NCBI GenBank assembly: GCA_023665245.1
Contig: JAMPEH010000049.1
Location: 1-13,303 of the forward strand
Direction of reading: 5' to 3'
From: Muribaculaceae bacterium
Lineage (GTDB): Bacteria; Pseudomonadota; Alphaproteobacteria; Rs-D84
Length of the DNA: 13,303 nt
In this document: positions 1 through 8,200 of the stretch, one piece after another
Layout: each line of letters opens with the position of its first letter
How positions within the stretch are numbered: the stretch's first letter is position 1
Notes under the pieces: generated by a model
Told to the model about the DNA's origin: nothing
The model's input: the letters and a program-made list of their open reading frames with translations, nothing else
The model's database searches: none
Position numbers and translations under genes: made by a program

Positions 1-3000
1 GATTGCGGACCCACGCCTCCCGCCAGTAGATCACGCTCTGCAGTTTGCCCGCCGCGGCGTCTGGCAGGGCGGAAGCGTCAACGCCCCGGAATGTATAACC
101 CGCCAGGAAAGCGGATTTGACAGCGGTGCGGGTACGTTCAGTCTGGTCCTTAGCCGCCTGGATGTCGGCGGTGGAACTACTGGCAGGATCGGTGATGAAC
201 TTCTTCTCGTTCATGATCATGCCGTAGGGCGCGTTTCCGTAGTGGAGGACCACCTCGGGTTCGGCCGTGCGGCGGTGAATCTCGACATAATAGCTGCGCT
301 CGCCGGCGGCATCATCAGCGCTGCCTGGATAGGAAATGGTGATGTGCACATAGGCCGACTCGCCGGGGGCTGGGGAGTCAAAGCCGGGGAAATTCGCGCT
401 GTCGCAGTCACTGGTGATGTGATAAGTACTGTCGGCGGTACTACCCTGGGGTTTTTTGTCGGTGGGCGGGTTGGTAGAATCGTCATAGGGACCGTAGCCG
501 TGGTCCCGGTCATAGACCGCCTTGGTGGACTGCCCGTTCCAGTTCTCCAACACCTGATCTTTATAGTAAAGGGTCATGTTGACCGTTGGCTCAATGTCCA
601 GATTGTAGCCATTTTGATACTTGGCGTAGTCGGGATCGCCGGGCTGAGGCAGACCTCGGTAGTCCACGTGGTATTTCACGTTGCGCAAGGTGGCCTTCAG
701 CTGGGAGAAATCATCCTCAGCATCGATGACCACCAGGTAGTGGTCATGGGATGAGTTGTAAATGTCTCCGCCCAGAGCGGCAGGAATGGCCGAGCCCTGG
801 GTCATCAGGTAGAAGTCCCGGTCGGCATTGCCGTGGCTGGCCGACCAGGCAGCAGCGGCAGCGTAATCTCCGGTGGCAACAGCACTCCCTTTTGCGTCCC
901 GGCCGATGAACTGCTTTTTCCATACCTTGTAGATGTGGCCCGGATCGCTGGGTTCATAGACTTTCGTGGGATCATAGCCGTCCACCAGATCGGTGGCGTC
1001 GGGATCAGAGAAGTCGATGAGGTGGTCCAACCGAAGCTTGGAGCGAATGGGCTCGTAAAAGTCCACATAGACGGTCACGTCGTGGTTGGGCATCTGGAAG
1101 ACGTAGACCGCTTTATCCTCGTCCACCTCGGCGGTACCCCGGAAATTGGGATTGTCGGGGAAACTCAGACCGGGGCCGTATTCATTGTGTGTCAAAAGAT
1201 CCACCGTCGTACCGTCGATCTCGGCGGTGATGGCCCACACGTCGTACTCATCCACTTTGCTGATCTCCACGTACACGAGATCGTTCTGGGGGTAAGTCCG
1301 GGTCGTGGCGGTGGTGTTGATGGTCACGTTGGAGCCGCTTGTCTGCTCGCCCACGATAAGGCCGGCGGTACCCATGGTGCCGTCGGTGGGGCGGTAGATA
1401 ACGGTGACCTGGTGAAGGGGACTGTCGGACACGGTGAGCTCGGCGTCAAAGTCCAGCAGGTAGTTGTTCCCCTGTCCCGGATCGGGGTGGGAGGTAGAGG
1501 TGATGTAGAGCGTATCTCGGTATTTTAGGCCGCTGTCCACATTGTTGGCCCGCAAGTCGTAGACATAGGTCAGAATAAAGTTGGTGCTGGACCCGGCGGG
1601 CAAAAAGCTGGCCGGGGGCATGGTGATCTCAAAGTGGCCGCCTTCCGGTGCGGTGCGGTCGCCGTTGTCGTTGAGGTTGTAGCCGTCCACAAGACTGTCA
1701 ATGTCCAAACCGTAGATATCCACATCACCCACATTGTTGATGGTCAGCAGGTGATCTTGCCGGACAGTATAGCCTTCGGTAACGGTGTTGAAGGTGACCA
1801 GGGTCACGTTGTCCGCCTTGGTGCCAGGGGGTTGGCGGGTGATTCCGTTGTCGCTGGTGGAGGTCAGGGTGACCTTCTCGATGAGCTGGGGCTGGGGCTC
1901 TTCCAGTTGACGGCGGAGGGTAGCCCGGTAGGTATCGGGGTCAGCTTTAGGCTGGTAGACCGTACCAAAGCCGGTGACCCGGTAATCATCATAGAGGGGG
2001 GTGGCACCGTTTTTGGTGACGGGGTCTCCCTGGGTAGGCCAGACACCGCCGGTGGCCACGGCCACCGAGGGGTGAGTCCGCTCGCTGGTAGTGGGGCTGG
2101 TCCAGTCAGCGTCGTGGGCGGTGTCCGCCGCATCCACCTTCACGGTGAAGATGGTGCCGGGCTGAGCGCCGGTCTGGCCGTCGTAGGTGGTCTCCACACC
2201 GTAGGACTCGCTATGGCGGGACACGTTGGATTTGAGCCGGTTGGGATTCCCGTTTTCAAAGACGTCAGCGGCATCAGAGTAGGCGTTGGTGACTTTCTCC
2301 AGGTCGCCATCGCTATCCAACACGTCGTAAAGGGGTAGACCGATGTAGGCGCCGCTGGTGTCGGCCAGATCGGGAGCCACAGGCTCATAGTCGCCCTGGG
2401 GGAAGGCCATCACATCGCCCACACCGCCGGGCCAGTTGAACAAGCCCTGGTTCTCCCCTACAAAGTTATAGACCTTGCTCTCCTGATACTCATTGCGCCG
2501 GGGCGGTACATAGACGGGAATGGGGTCAGTCCAGACCGGCTGGGCGTCATCGGGGTTTTCGCAGATGGCCACCCGGTACCAGCCGCCCAGGTTGATGTAG
2601 CGGCGCAACGTCTCACGCTGGCCGTTGGAGTAATCCATAGTGGCGGTAGAGGCAGGGAGCAGCGGATCGCTGGGATTGGTGTTCAGATGGAAGATACGCT
2701 GACCGCTGACCTCGTTGCGCTGCTCTGTATTATAAAAACCATTTTCATGGACCCCGGTCCCTTTGGCGGGATCTTCAAACCAGTTTTCCGGCACTTGAAT
2801 CCCGCCTTTGTTCTGGCCGGTGCCCAACTCCATGCCGTTGGGCAGCCAGACCCGGAACACCGAGGGCTCTGCCATGTTGGCCCCGTTGGCCCGGCCCACA
2901 GACAGGGTCAGGGTTGGCTGGCCAGCTCCGTTGGTGTCGGTGCCGGCAGCGATCTTCGTGATGGTGCTGACATAGCCCACCACGTAGTCCTTGGTGTCCA

Positions 3001-4981
3001 CATAGTCCTCCGGCGCCACGATTCTGCGAAGGGCGTCCCCCACGTCGTAGCTGGGCTCAGGCACGGTAAGCCAGGGGAAGGACGCCTGGATGTCCACTCG
3101 AAGGATGTCCTGGGCCGCGCCACCGGCGCTGGCGGCGGTCTCAAAGCGGTAATCACCCACAAAACGGGCGGGGGCATAGCTGGGGTCGGTGGGATAGGTG
3201 GCGGCGGTATCAGCACTGTCCGGCCAGTAGGGGACGCCGGCGGCAGCGGTATAGCTGTCCGCCTTCAACGAATTCATGGCCCGGTCATCAGTCCCGGTAG
3301 GCCAGGCACTGTCTGGCTGGGTGGGACGCCAGCCTTTGATGGGGGTGACCAGCGAGACGTTGCCCGGCACGATATCGGTGAGGATCCGGGCCTGGCTAGG
3401 CAGGGCCAGATCACCAGGGTCGGAAACCAGGGCGGTGACCTCGTTTAGGGGGTAGGTCCGGCTCAGGTCTTCAGCGGTAACATCGATGACGGTGATGGGG
3501 GTCACCCGCATGTGGCCGGTAACAGGGATCGGGAAGGTGTATTCCACCACGTACCTGCCGCCGGCGTCCTTGACATAGGCCCCAGTCACAGGATCGGTCT
3601 TATAGGTCTGGTAGCTCTGGGAGAAAACATAGTCAGTACCCACACCAGGGTTGGCCACATTGGCGGTGGGATCGTAGTTGGTGATAGCGGCAGTAGTCAT
3701 GTCCTTCCAAAGCTTGGTGGGCTTGCTGTCGGCGTCCAGCTGGGTAAGGTCCTGGACGTATCTGGCGCTGTAGCCGCTGCCCGTCTGGCCCCATGGGAAG
3801 GGCTGGTTCTCCTTTGTGCCGTCGGCATAGGTGACGGTGACCATGTTGGCCCAGCGTCCCATAGAGACGCGAAGGTCGCCGATGTTTCCAGCAGTAAAGT
3901 TCTGGTAGGCATTGATCTCAAAGTCGGGGTTGGTCAACTCCACCGCCACGATAAGTCTGCGGTTAAAGTTGAAAATGTAATGCTCGGCAATGTTGGTGGC
4001 GGTGTCCGGCATATAATAGAACTCGGTGCGGTCACCGGGCTCGCCGTCATAATAGCCGATCGTCCAGGGGTCCTCCATCCCGGTCCAGTTCTGATTGATG
4101 TCCAGTAACTTAACTTTGGCCGTCACGGTGCCATCTGGGGTGCGCAGGTTCACCTCCGGCCGCTTCGGGGTCTTGGCGGGGTCCCGGTAGTCGCTCAGTA
4201 CATCCAAGCCGTCAAAGAGGTCTATGACCTCGGCCAGGCGGCCCTCCTTCACCCGGAAGCTCAGCTGGCCCAAGACCACCTTGTCCGGAGTTTGGTTGGT
4301 GGCTGTCACCTCATCGTGTTTGTTGAAGACGTAGACGCGGTCCTCTTCTTCTGGCTCATACTCTCCCGCTGGGCTGACGCCGGCCAACTTGGTCAGCTTG
4401 CCCGCGCCAGTAACGGTGGCATTGTTGTCCACGGTGCCGTCGGCAGCGTCCAGCGCGTTGAAAATAGCGATGTTGTCAAACCACAGGTCCATGTCGATGG
4501 TCCCGCTGCCGGGGTCTACCTGGCTGTAGAATTGCGCGTAGAAGGGGGCCAGCCCGCCGCCCATCTTGTCGATGATCTCGATTTGGTTGCCGGCGTTGTC
4601 CTTCAAGCCGAACAGGTCCTCGTCCTCCCGGAAGAAACCGTCGTGATCCTGCTGGCCACCTTCGCTGATAGGCTCGTTGGCCTTGTGGATCACCGATCCC
4701 TCCACCGTGTCCGCAATGTAAGAGGGGGTCAAATAATCCCGATTGTACTCCAGATGGAACGAGGCACCGCGGCAGTTCACCGTGTTGTCCACCGCCACGT
4801 TGACCAGCAATTGGACAGAACCGTCGCTGTGGAAAACCAGGCCGTTGGTCTGGTCCACCTCGAAAATGAGCTCACCGTCCAGAGGGGTGGTGGTACTGCT
4901 GAATACCACAACGGGTGCAGTCAAAGCCGCGGTCACCAGAATACTGGCGATCACCGATTTCGCTTTGTTCATTCTCTTCAC
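1..4981 (-). CDS. Giant secreted multidomain beta-sandwich protein with N-terminal cohesin-like domain (3'-truncated)
   Basis: Reading from GTG 4981 (or ATG 4972) leftward, I find no stop to position 1: 1660 codons plus one base. The GTG start is preferred because GGAGGGG at 4994-4988 sits 6 nt upstream; from ATG 4972 the gap would be 15 nt. The N-terminus MKRMNKAKS followed by a hydrophobic stretch to about residue 29 is a signal peptide. Residues about 37-245 look cohesin-like: a strand with GASFHLEYNRDYLTPS near 72-87, and VVLGQLSFRVKEG near 234. Residues about 250-1030 are Ig-like or unassigned beta material. Residues about 1034-1184 resemble HYDIN/CARDB-type domains (LLTINNVGDVDIYGLDI). 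Residues about 1186-1310 resemble a divergent InlB B-repeat (VFQMPNHDVTVYVDF). Residues about 1310-1600 contain cadherin-like modules (RSYYVEIHRRT). An acidic loop DSDGDLEK lies near 2310. No catalytic motif is seen. The protein is secreted; adhesion or scaffolding is inferred. The C-terminus, and so the anchoring mode, lies outside the window. Confidence 0.92.
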   Translation of the reverse strand, partial: MKRMNKAKSVIASILVTAALTAPVVVFSSTTTPLDGELIFEVDQTNGLVFHSDGSVQLLVNVAVDNTVNCRGASFHLEYNRDYLTPSYIADTVEGSVIHKANEPISEGGQQDHDGFFREDEDLFGLKDNAGNQIEIIDKMGGGLAPFYAQFYSQVDPGSGTIDMDLWFDNIAIFNALDAADGTVDNNATVTGAGKLTKLAGVSPAGEYEPEEEDRVYVFNKHDEVTATNQTPDKVVLGQLSFRVKEGRLAEVIDLFDGLDVLSDYRDPAKTPKRPEVNLRTPDGTVTAKVKLLDINQNWTGMEDPWTIGYYDGEPGDRTEFYYMPDTATNIAEHYIFNFNRRLIVAVELTNPDFEINAYQNFTAGNIGDLRVSMGRWANMVTVTYADGTKENQPFPWGQTGSGYSARYVQDLTQLDADSKPTKLWKDMTTAAITNYDPTANVANPGVGTDYVFSQSYQTYKTDPVTGAYVKDAGGRYVVEYTFPIPVTGHMRVTPITVIDVTAEDLSRTYPLNEVTALVSDPGDLALPSQARILTDIVPGNVSLVTPIKGWRPTQPDSAWPTGTDDRAMNSLKADSYTAAAGVPYWPDSADTAATYPTDPSYAPARFVGDYRFETAASAGGAAQDILRVDIQASFPWLTVPEPSYDVGDALRRIVAPEDYVDTKDYVVGYVSTITKIAAGTDTNGAGQPTLTLSVGRANGANMAEPSVFRVWLPNGMELGTGQNKGGIQVPENWFEDPAKGTGVHENGFYNTEQRNEVSGQRIFHLNTNPSDPLLPASTATMDYSNGQRETLRRYINLGGWYRVAICENPDDAQPVWTDPIPVYVPPRRNEYQESKVYNFVGENQGLFNWPGGVGDVMAFPQGDYEPVAPDLADTSGAYIGLPLYDVLDSDGDLEKVTNAYSDAADVFENGNPNRLKSNVSRHSESYGVETTYDGQTGAQPGTIFTVKVDAADTAHDADWTSPTTSERTHPSVAVATGGVWPTQGDPVTKNGATPLYDDYRVTGFGTVYQPKADPDTYRATLRRQLEEPQPQLIEKVTLTSTSDNGITRQPPGTKADNVTLVTFNTVTEGYTVRQDHLLTINNVGDVDIYGLDIDSLVDGYNLNDNGDRTAPEGGHFEITMPPASFLPAGSSTNFILTYVYDLRANNVDSGLKYRDTLYITSTSHPDPGQGNNYLLDFDAELTVSDSPLHQVTVIYRPTDGTMGTAGLIVGEQTSGSNVTINTTATTRTYPQNDLVYVEISKVDEYDVWAITAEIDGTTVDLLTHNEYGPGLSFPDNPNFRGTAEVDEDKAVYVFQMPNHDVTVYVDFYEPIRSKLRLDHLIDFSDPDATDLVDGYDPTKVYEPSDPGHIYKVWKKQFIGRDAKGSAVATGDYAAAAAWSASHGNADRDFYLMTQGSAIPAALGGDIYNSSHDHYLVVIDAEDDFSQLKATLRNVKYHVDYRGLPQPGDPDYAKYQNGYNLDIEPTVNMTLYYKDQVLENWNGQSTKAVYDRDHGYGPYDDSTNPPTDKKPQGSTADSTYHITSDCDSANFPGFDSPAPGESAYVHITISYPGSADDAAGERSYYVEIHRRTAEPEVVLHYGNAPYGMIMNEKKFITDPASSSTADIQAAKDQTERTRTAVKSAFLAGYTFRGVDASALPDAAAGKLQSVIYWREAWVRN
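4245..4873 (-). other. Cohesin-like N-terminal beta-sandwich domain (tentative)
   Basis: After the signal peptide the protein has alternating strands typical of cohesin/CBM-fold sandwiches: GSVQLLVNVAVDN, then GASFHLEYNRDYLTPS, which matches the cohesin pattern of a strand ending in Tyr-Asp/Asn plus a Leu-rich turn. A late strand, VVLGQLSFRVKEG, resembles the cohesin 'G-x-L-x-x-I-x-F-x-V' strand. The span of about 210 residues exceeds the usual 140 or so, so an insertion must be assumed. An unrelated Ig-like fold is the main alternative. Confidence 0.4.
4893..4981 (-). other. Signal peptide of the downstream giant protein
   Basis: Three Lys and one Arg in the first eight residues (MKRMNKAK) precede an uncharged hydrophobic run (VIASILVTAALTAPVVVF), followed by a Ser/Thr-rich stretch that begins the mature part. 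This is the n-, h- and c-region order of a Sec signal peptide. There is no lipobox Cys. The cleavage site is not obvious; it probably falls within residues 27-32. Confidence 0.8.
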
Positions 4982-4987
4982 GGCAGA

Positions 4988-4994
4988 CCCCTCC
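4988..4994 (-). promoter_or_regulatory. Ribosome binding site that favours the GTG start at 4981
   Basis: GGAGGGG reads on the minus strand with 6 nt to GTG 4981 and 15 nt to ATG 4972. The spacing favours the GTG start, which adds MKR to the front of the signal peptide. Confidence 0.8.
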
Positions 4995-5003
4995 AATCAG
5001 GAG
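4991..5003 (-). promoter_or_regulatory. Small hairpin that can pair the Shine-Dalgarno core
   Basis: CTCC, a 5-nt loop TGATT, and GGAG form a 4-bp inverted repeat whose 3' arm is the SD core. G-T pairs could extend it using the flanking T and G runs. It could dampen initiation, but it is short and may be chance. Confidence 0.3.
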
Positions 5004-5011
5004 AAAATAGA

Positions 5012-5053
5012 GGAAATTTTCCAGATAAAGGAAAAATTTTCTTGAATTTTCCT
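5012..5053 (-). repeat. AT-rich leader segment with repeated GGAAAATT-type inverted elements
   Basis: Within 42 bp there are three related elements: GGAAATTTTCC at 5012-5022, GGAAAAATTTTC at 5030-5041, and GAATTTTCCT at 5044-5053. AGGAAAA (5029-5035) and TTTTCCT (5047-5053) can also pair as 7-bp arms over an 11-nt loop. The composition contrasts sharply with the GC-rich genes. It could form a weak leader structure or bind a protein; no known riboswitch fold is recognised. Confidence 0.4.
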
Positions 5054-5054
5054 G

Positions 5055-5070
5055 CTATTGCTCGCAATAG
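5055..5070 (-). repeat. 16-bp palindrome in the leader/early transcribed region
   Basis: CTATTGC and GCAATAG are perfect 7-bp arms around a 2-bp centre, about 19-34 nt downstream of the predicted transcription start. As DNA it has the form of a dimeric repressor operator. As RNA it could form a 6-bp stem with a 4-nt loop. Which applies is not decidable from one copy. Confidence 0.5.
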
Positions 5071-5095
5071 GGCATATTTACACTCATACAGGTAT

Positions 5096-5124
5096 ATCAT
5101 AGTCCTTTTAGCGGTTTTTGTCAA
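5096..5124 (-). promoter_or_regulatory. Sigma-A/sigma-70 type promoter for the downstream giant gene
   Basis: On the minus strand TTGACA (5124-5119) is followed by exactly 17 bp and TATGAT (5101-5096). This is a perfect -35 and a one-mismatch -10 at optimal spacing. Transcription should start near 5089, giving a leader of about 108 nt. The promoter lies between the terminator of the upstream gene and GTG 4981, so the downstream gene is expected to be expressed on its own, probably by the housekeeping sigma factor. Confidence 0.88.
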
Positions 5125-5160
5125 CTATGTAAACCAAAATTAGATGCTTGAGCGTAGCTG

Positions 5161-5183
5161 CCTTTCCCCTCCCCCGCCCCCGC
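5161..5183 (-). other. G-rich purine tract between terminator and promoter
   Basis: The minus strand carries runs of five, five and four G separated by single bases, then AAAGG, starting 7 nt beyond the terminator T-run. Only three runs reach three or more G, so a canonical four-tract quadruplex would need the short GG run, a bulge or a split of the longer runs. Confidence 0.45.
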
Positions 5184-5188
5184 AGAGC

Positions 5189-5223
5189 AAAAAGGCACCC
5201 ACCGCTGGTATGCGGTGGGTGCC
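5189..5223 (-). terminator. Rho-independent terminator of the cadherin-like/dockerin gene
   Basis: On the minus strand a perfect 12-bp stem GGCACCCACCGC / GCGGTGGGTGCC with a 6-nt loop (ATACCA) is followed directly by five T. It lies 41 bp beyond the TAA at 5265. It is a strong intrinsic terminator and separates the two transcription units. Confidence 0.95.
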
Positions 5224-5264
5224 AGGGAACTTGCGTTGCTTGGGGTATTGCTGGGAAATTCGGT

Positions 5265-8200
5265 TTAGACCCAGGGACCCAGGATAGCCTGGTAGTTGCT
5301 GTACATGTTGTCCAGTCGGCAGCTCTTATAGGTCGTCTGCTTCCAATGGTTCGCCAGATAACCCAGGTCAGCGCTGGTCAGCAGGTTGTTGCCGTCCAGA
5401 TCCAGATACCGCGCGTCAAACGGGGTGGTACCGGTCAAAGCTGCGAACTTAATGCCGGCAAACTCGGACAGGAGCTTGGCACCTTCCGCGCTATCCATGG
5501 AGATGTTACGCTCAGCCATGTACTTGGCCAGACGATCCAGATCGCTGGTGACCGCTTCGGTGACAGCGCTCTCGCCGCCGGATTCGCCTTCGGGCAAGAT
5601 GGCGCTGGGACCGATGTCCTCGTCAAAGACAGGGATCTCCGGCCGTTCGTCGTAGTCAGGCCGTCTGGTGGCGGCAGAGGTCTCCACAGTCTCGGTGATC
5701 TCGCTGAGAATCACGTCGGCGTCGTCAATGACCACCAGGGCGTCCACACCCACAGGCATGTCGGCTGCGCGCAGAGCGGTCTCCCGTCTCGCTTGCTTCT
5801 CGAAGGTGCTCTCGACCATCACCTCCACCGTATCAAGGCTCAAGGTGTCTGCCCGGAGGGCGTAGACACCGCCGGTCGTTTCCACGGTGATATCGGTGAC
5901 GATTTCGGTCCGGGTGTCGCTCTCTACCTTCGCCGGCCGTTTGGCGGGTGCCTTTAGGCTGTAGCTGGCAGTATCGGTAGCCTCAGTAACGGTGATGACC
6001 GCGATACGGTAGACCACTTCCACCGCGTTAGCCTTGGGCATCTGACGGTCGTAGAACTTGAACATGCCGTAGAGGTAGTAGTTGCCCAGGTTCTCCTCGT
6101 TCCCACCCGCACTAGGTGTGGTACTAGGCGTGGCAGAGGCACCGCGGAAGGCGTAGGACGGGGTAGCGCTGGCGCTGATGATGTCGCTCAGATCCACCAG
6201 CTTATCGCGGTTACTACCCACCAGATCCACAGACAGGTCGCTGGGATCGATGCTGGTCAGAGAGCTGTTGCGGCTGAGGTAGTAGGTCACGCCGCCATCG
6301 GCGTAGGCCACGTTGGCACCAGCCTGGGTGTCGATCACGCCGTCCTTGACCTCGTTGCCGTTGTAGGTGAGCTTGAGGTTGGCCAGCTCAGTCAGGTCGA
6401 TGCTCTCGTTGGCAGCGTAAACGGTGGTCAGCTGATCCACACCCACGGCCTGGACCTTGTTGACGGCAACCCGTCCAGCCAGATCCCGATAGACACCGTC
6501 CATAGCGTTCTTGTACTCGTTGAAGATGCTCAGGTCGATGTCATCGATGATGCCGTCATCGTTGAGGTCACCGGCTCGCAGGGTCTTGGTGCCGAAGTCA
6601 TACTGAGCCTTGTCATAGGTCGGGTAGATCAGAACGTTGTCCAGGACGTAATCCAAACTGCCGGCCCGTTCAAAGACGATCATATAGGCGCCGGGCAGCT
6701 GGCCGGTGAGATCCAGGGAGTACGCACCGGTGTACTCTTCGGTGTAGTTGGTACCTGTCACACCGTTGGGAACATTGGTGACTTCCACCAGCGGGCTCAC
6801 GCCGTCCTTGCTGTAGTTGAGCAGTCGGTAGAACCGGTCGTTGTAGGCGATTCGGCCATCACCGTTGGAGTCCAGAACTGTCAGCCCCAGCGCCACCACA
6901 GCCTCTTCCACGCTGTACCACCCCTCGGCCTTGGTGGCGTAGGGATCGGGGATCTTGGTATCCGTGGGCTGGTTGCCCTGGTAGTAGCGCAGCAAGTCGG
7001 TCTTGCGGTAGATGGTGATCTTGGCCTTGAAGTCGTTGCGGTAACCGTTGCCGTCGGGGTCGATCTTGGTTCCGTAGTCGAGATCGGCCTTTTCGGCGTC
7101 GGTCACAGGAACACGGGTGGCCGCGGTGGCGATCTTACCCACCAGCTTAGTCTGAACGGTCTTCACCTCGGTGTCGTGGTCGCGGAACACGTGGAGGAAG
7201 TAGACACCGGTAGTGTTGGTCCGCTCGTTGACGATGGTAAACTGGAACACCTGGGTCCCATCCTTGGAAGGATCGAGACGGAACTTGGCGTTGTCCACCC
7301 GGCCGCGGGAGGTGCCGCCCCTATAAGTCCGGGAGTCCACCTGCTGCGGGTTCTCCACGCCGTACTCCTCGATGATAATGTAGTAGTCATCGTTGGAGCC
7401 GTCAGGCTTGGTGCCAAAGGCCTCGGCGTTGAGGTAGATGTAGGTATCCAGAGAGCTGACCATCACGCCGTAGTCCACGAAGGGCGACTTGATGTCGCTG
7501 ACGTAGATGTTGTGGGGCTGGGTGCCGGTGGTGATGGGCGTTCCGTCGCTCAACGCGCCGTTCTTGTCCCAGGTCATATCCACCAGGTCGGCTACAGCGG
7601 CGTCGCTGGCGTAGGTGTCCACATAGCCGACCTCGCCGGGCCGCTTGCCGTTGGCGTCGGTGACCTTCTTAGAGGTGTCCAGAACACCGCCGGTGTACAT
7701 GCCCCGAACATCCACAATGGGCCGCTTCATGTCGTTCTCGTCGGTGATGAGCCACATCTGCTCGTAATGGTCGGGACGGTTCGCGTGGGTGACTGTCCCT
7801 CCATCCATGGTGAACTCGGTATCGGTGACCCAGATGTTGGCGAAGGCCTCGTTGTTCAACCGCTTGACCCGGATGACATAGGTGGTAGCGTTATCTTTGT
7901 AGTACTGGTCGTCCTTGGTCAGGGTCGTGCCGTCGCCCAGGTCGGGATGGACGGTGACGAAGATGTAGCTGACCCGCTCGCCCTGCTTCAAGGGGATATT
8001 CACCAGGGCGTCCAGCGTAGCGTCCGGCGTAGGCTTGATGGGATCGGGCTGGGAGTCGGGATCCACGTGGTAGTAAGCGTTGTTGTAGACGACGCTGGCG
8101 TGGTCCATCGCGCCGGAGCCTAGCTTGGTCAGATCCACCGTGACGTACCGGGCAGACATGGGCAGGGTCGTGGTATAGAGATAGGTGTTGGTGCTAAAGC

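Noticed and set aside
242..4108. Series of plus-strand frames of about 170-250 codons (for example 242-754, 833-1528, 1634-2338, 2687-3448, 3512-4108)
   Set aside because: All are antisense to the continuous signal-peptide-bearing minus-strand frame and have the same low-complexity Val/Gly/His composition. They are shadows.
4292..5143. 283-codon plus-strand frame crossing the intergenic region
   Set aside because: It reads backward through the promoter and leader into AT-rich DNA (ending in NRAYLHSYRYIIVLLAVFVNYVNQN). The hydrophobic tail is incidental.
5148..5957. 269-codon plus-strand frame starting near the terminator
   Set aside because: It overlaps the terminator and the C-terminal dockerin region antisense, and has no RBS or domain.
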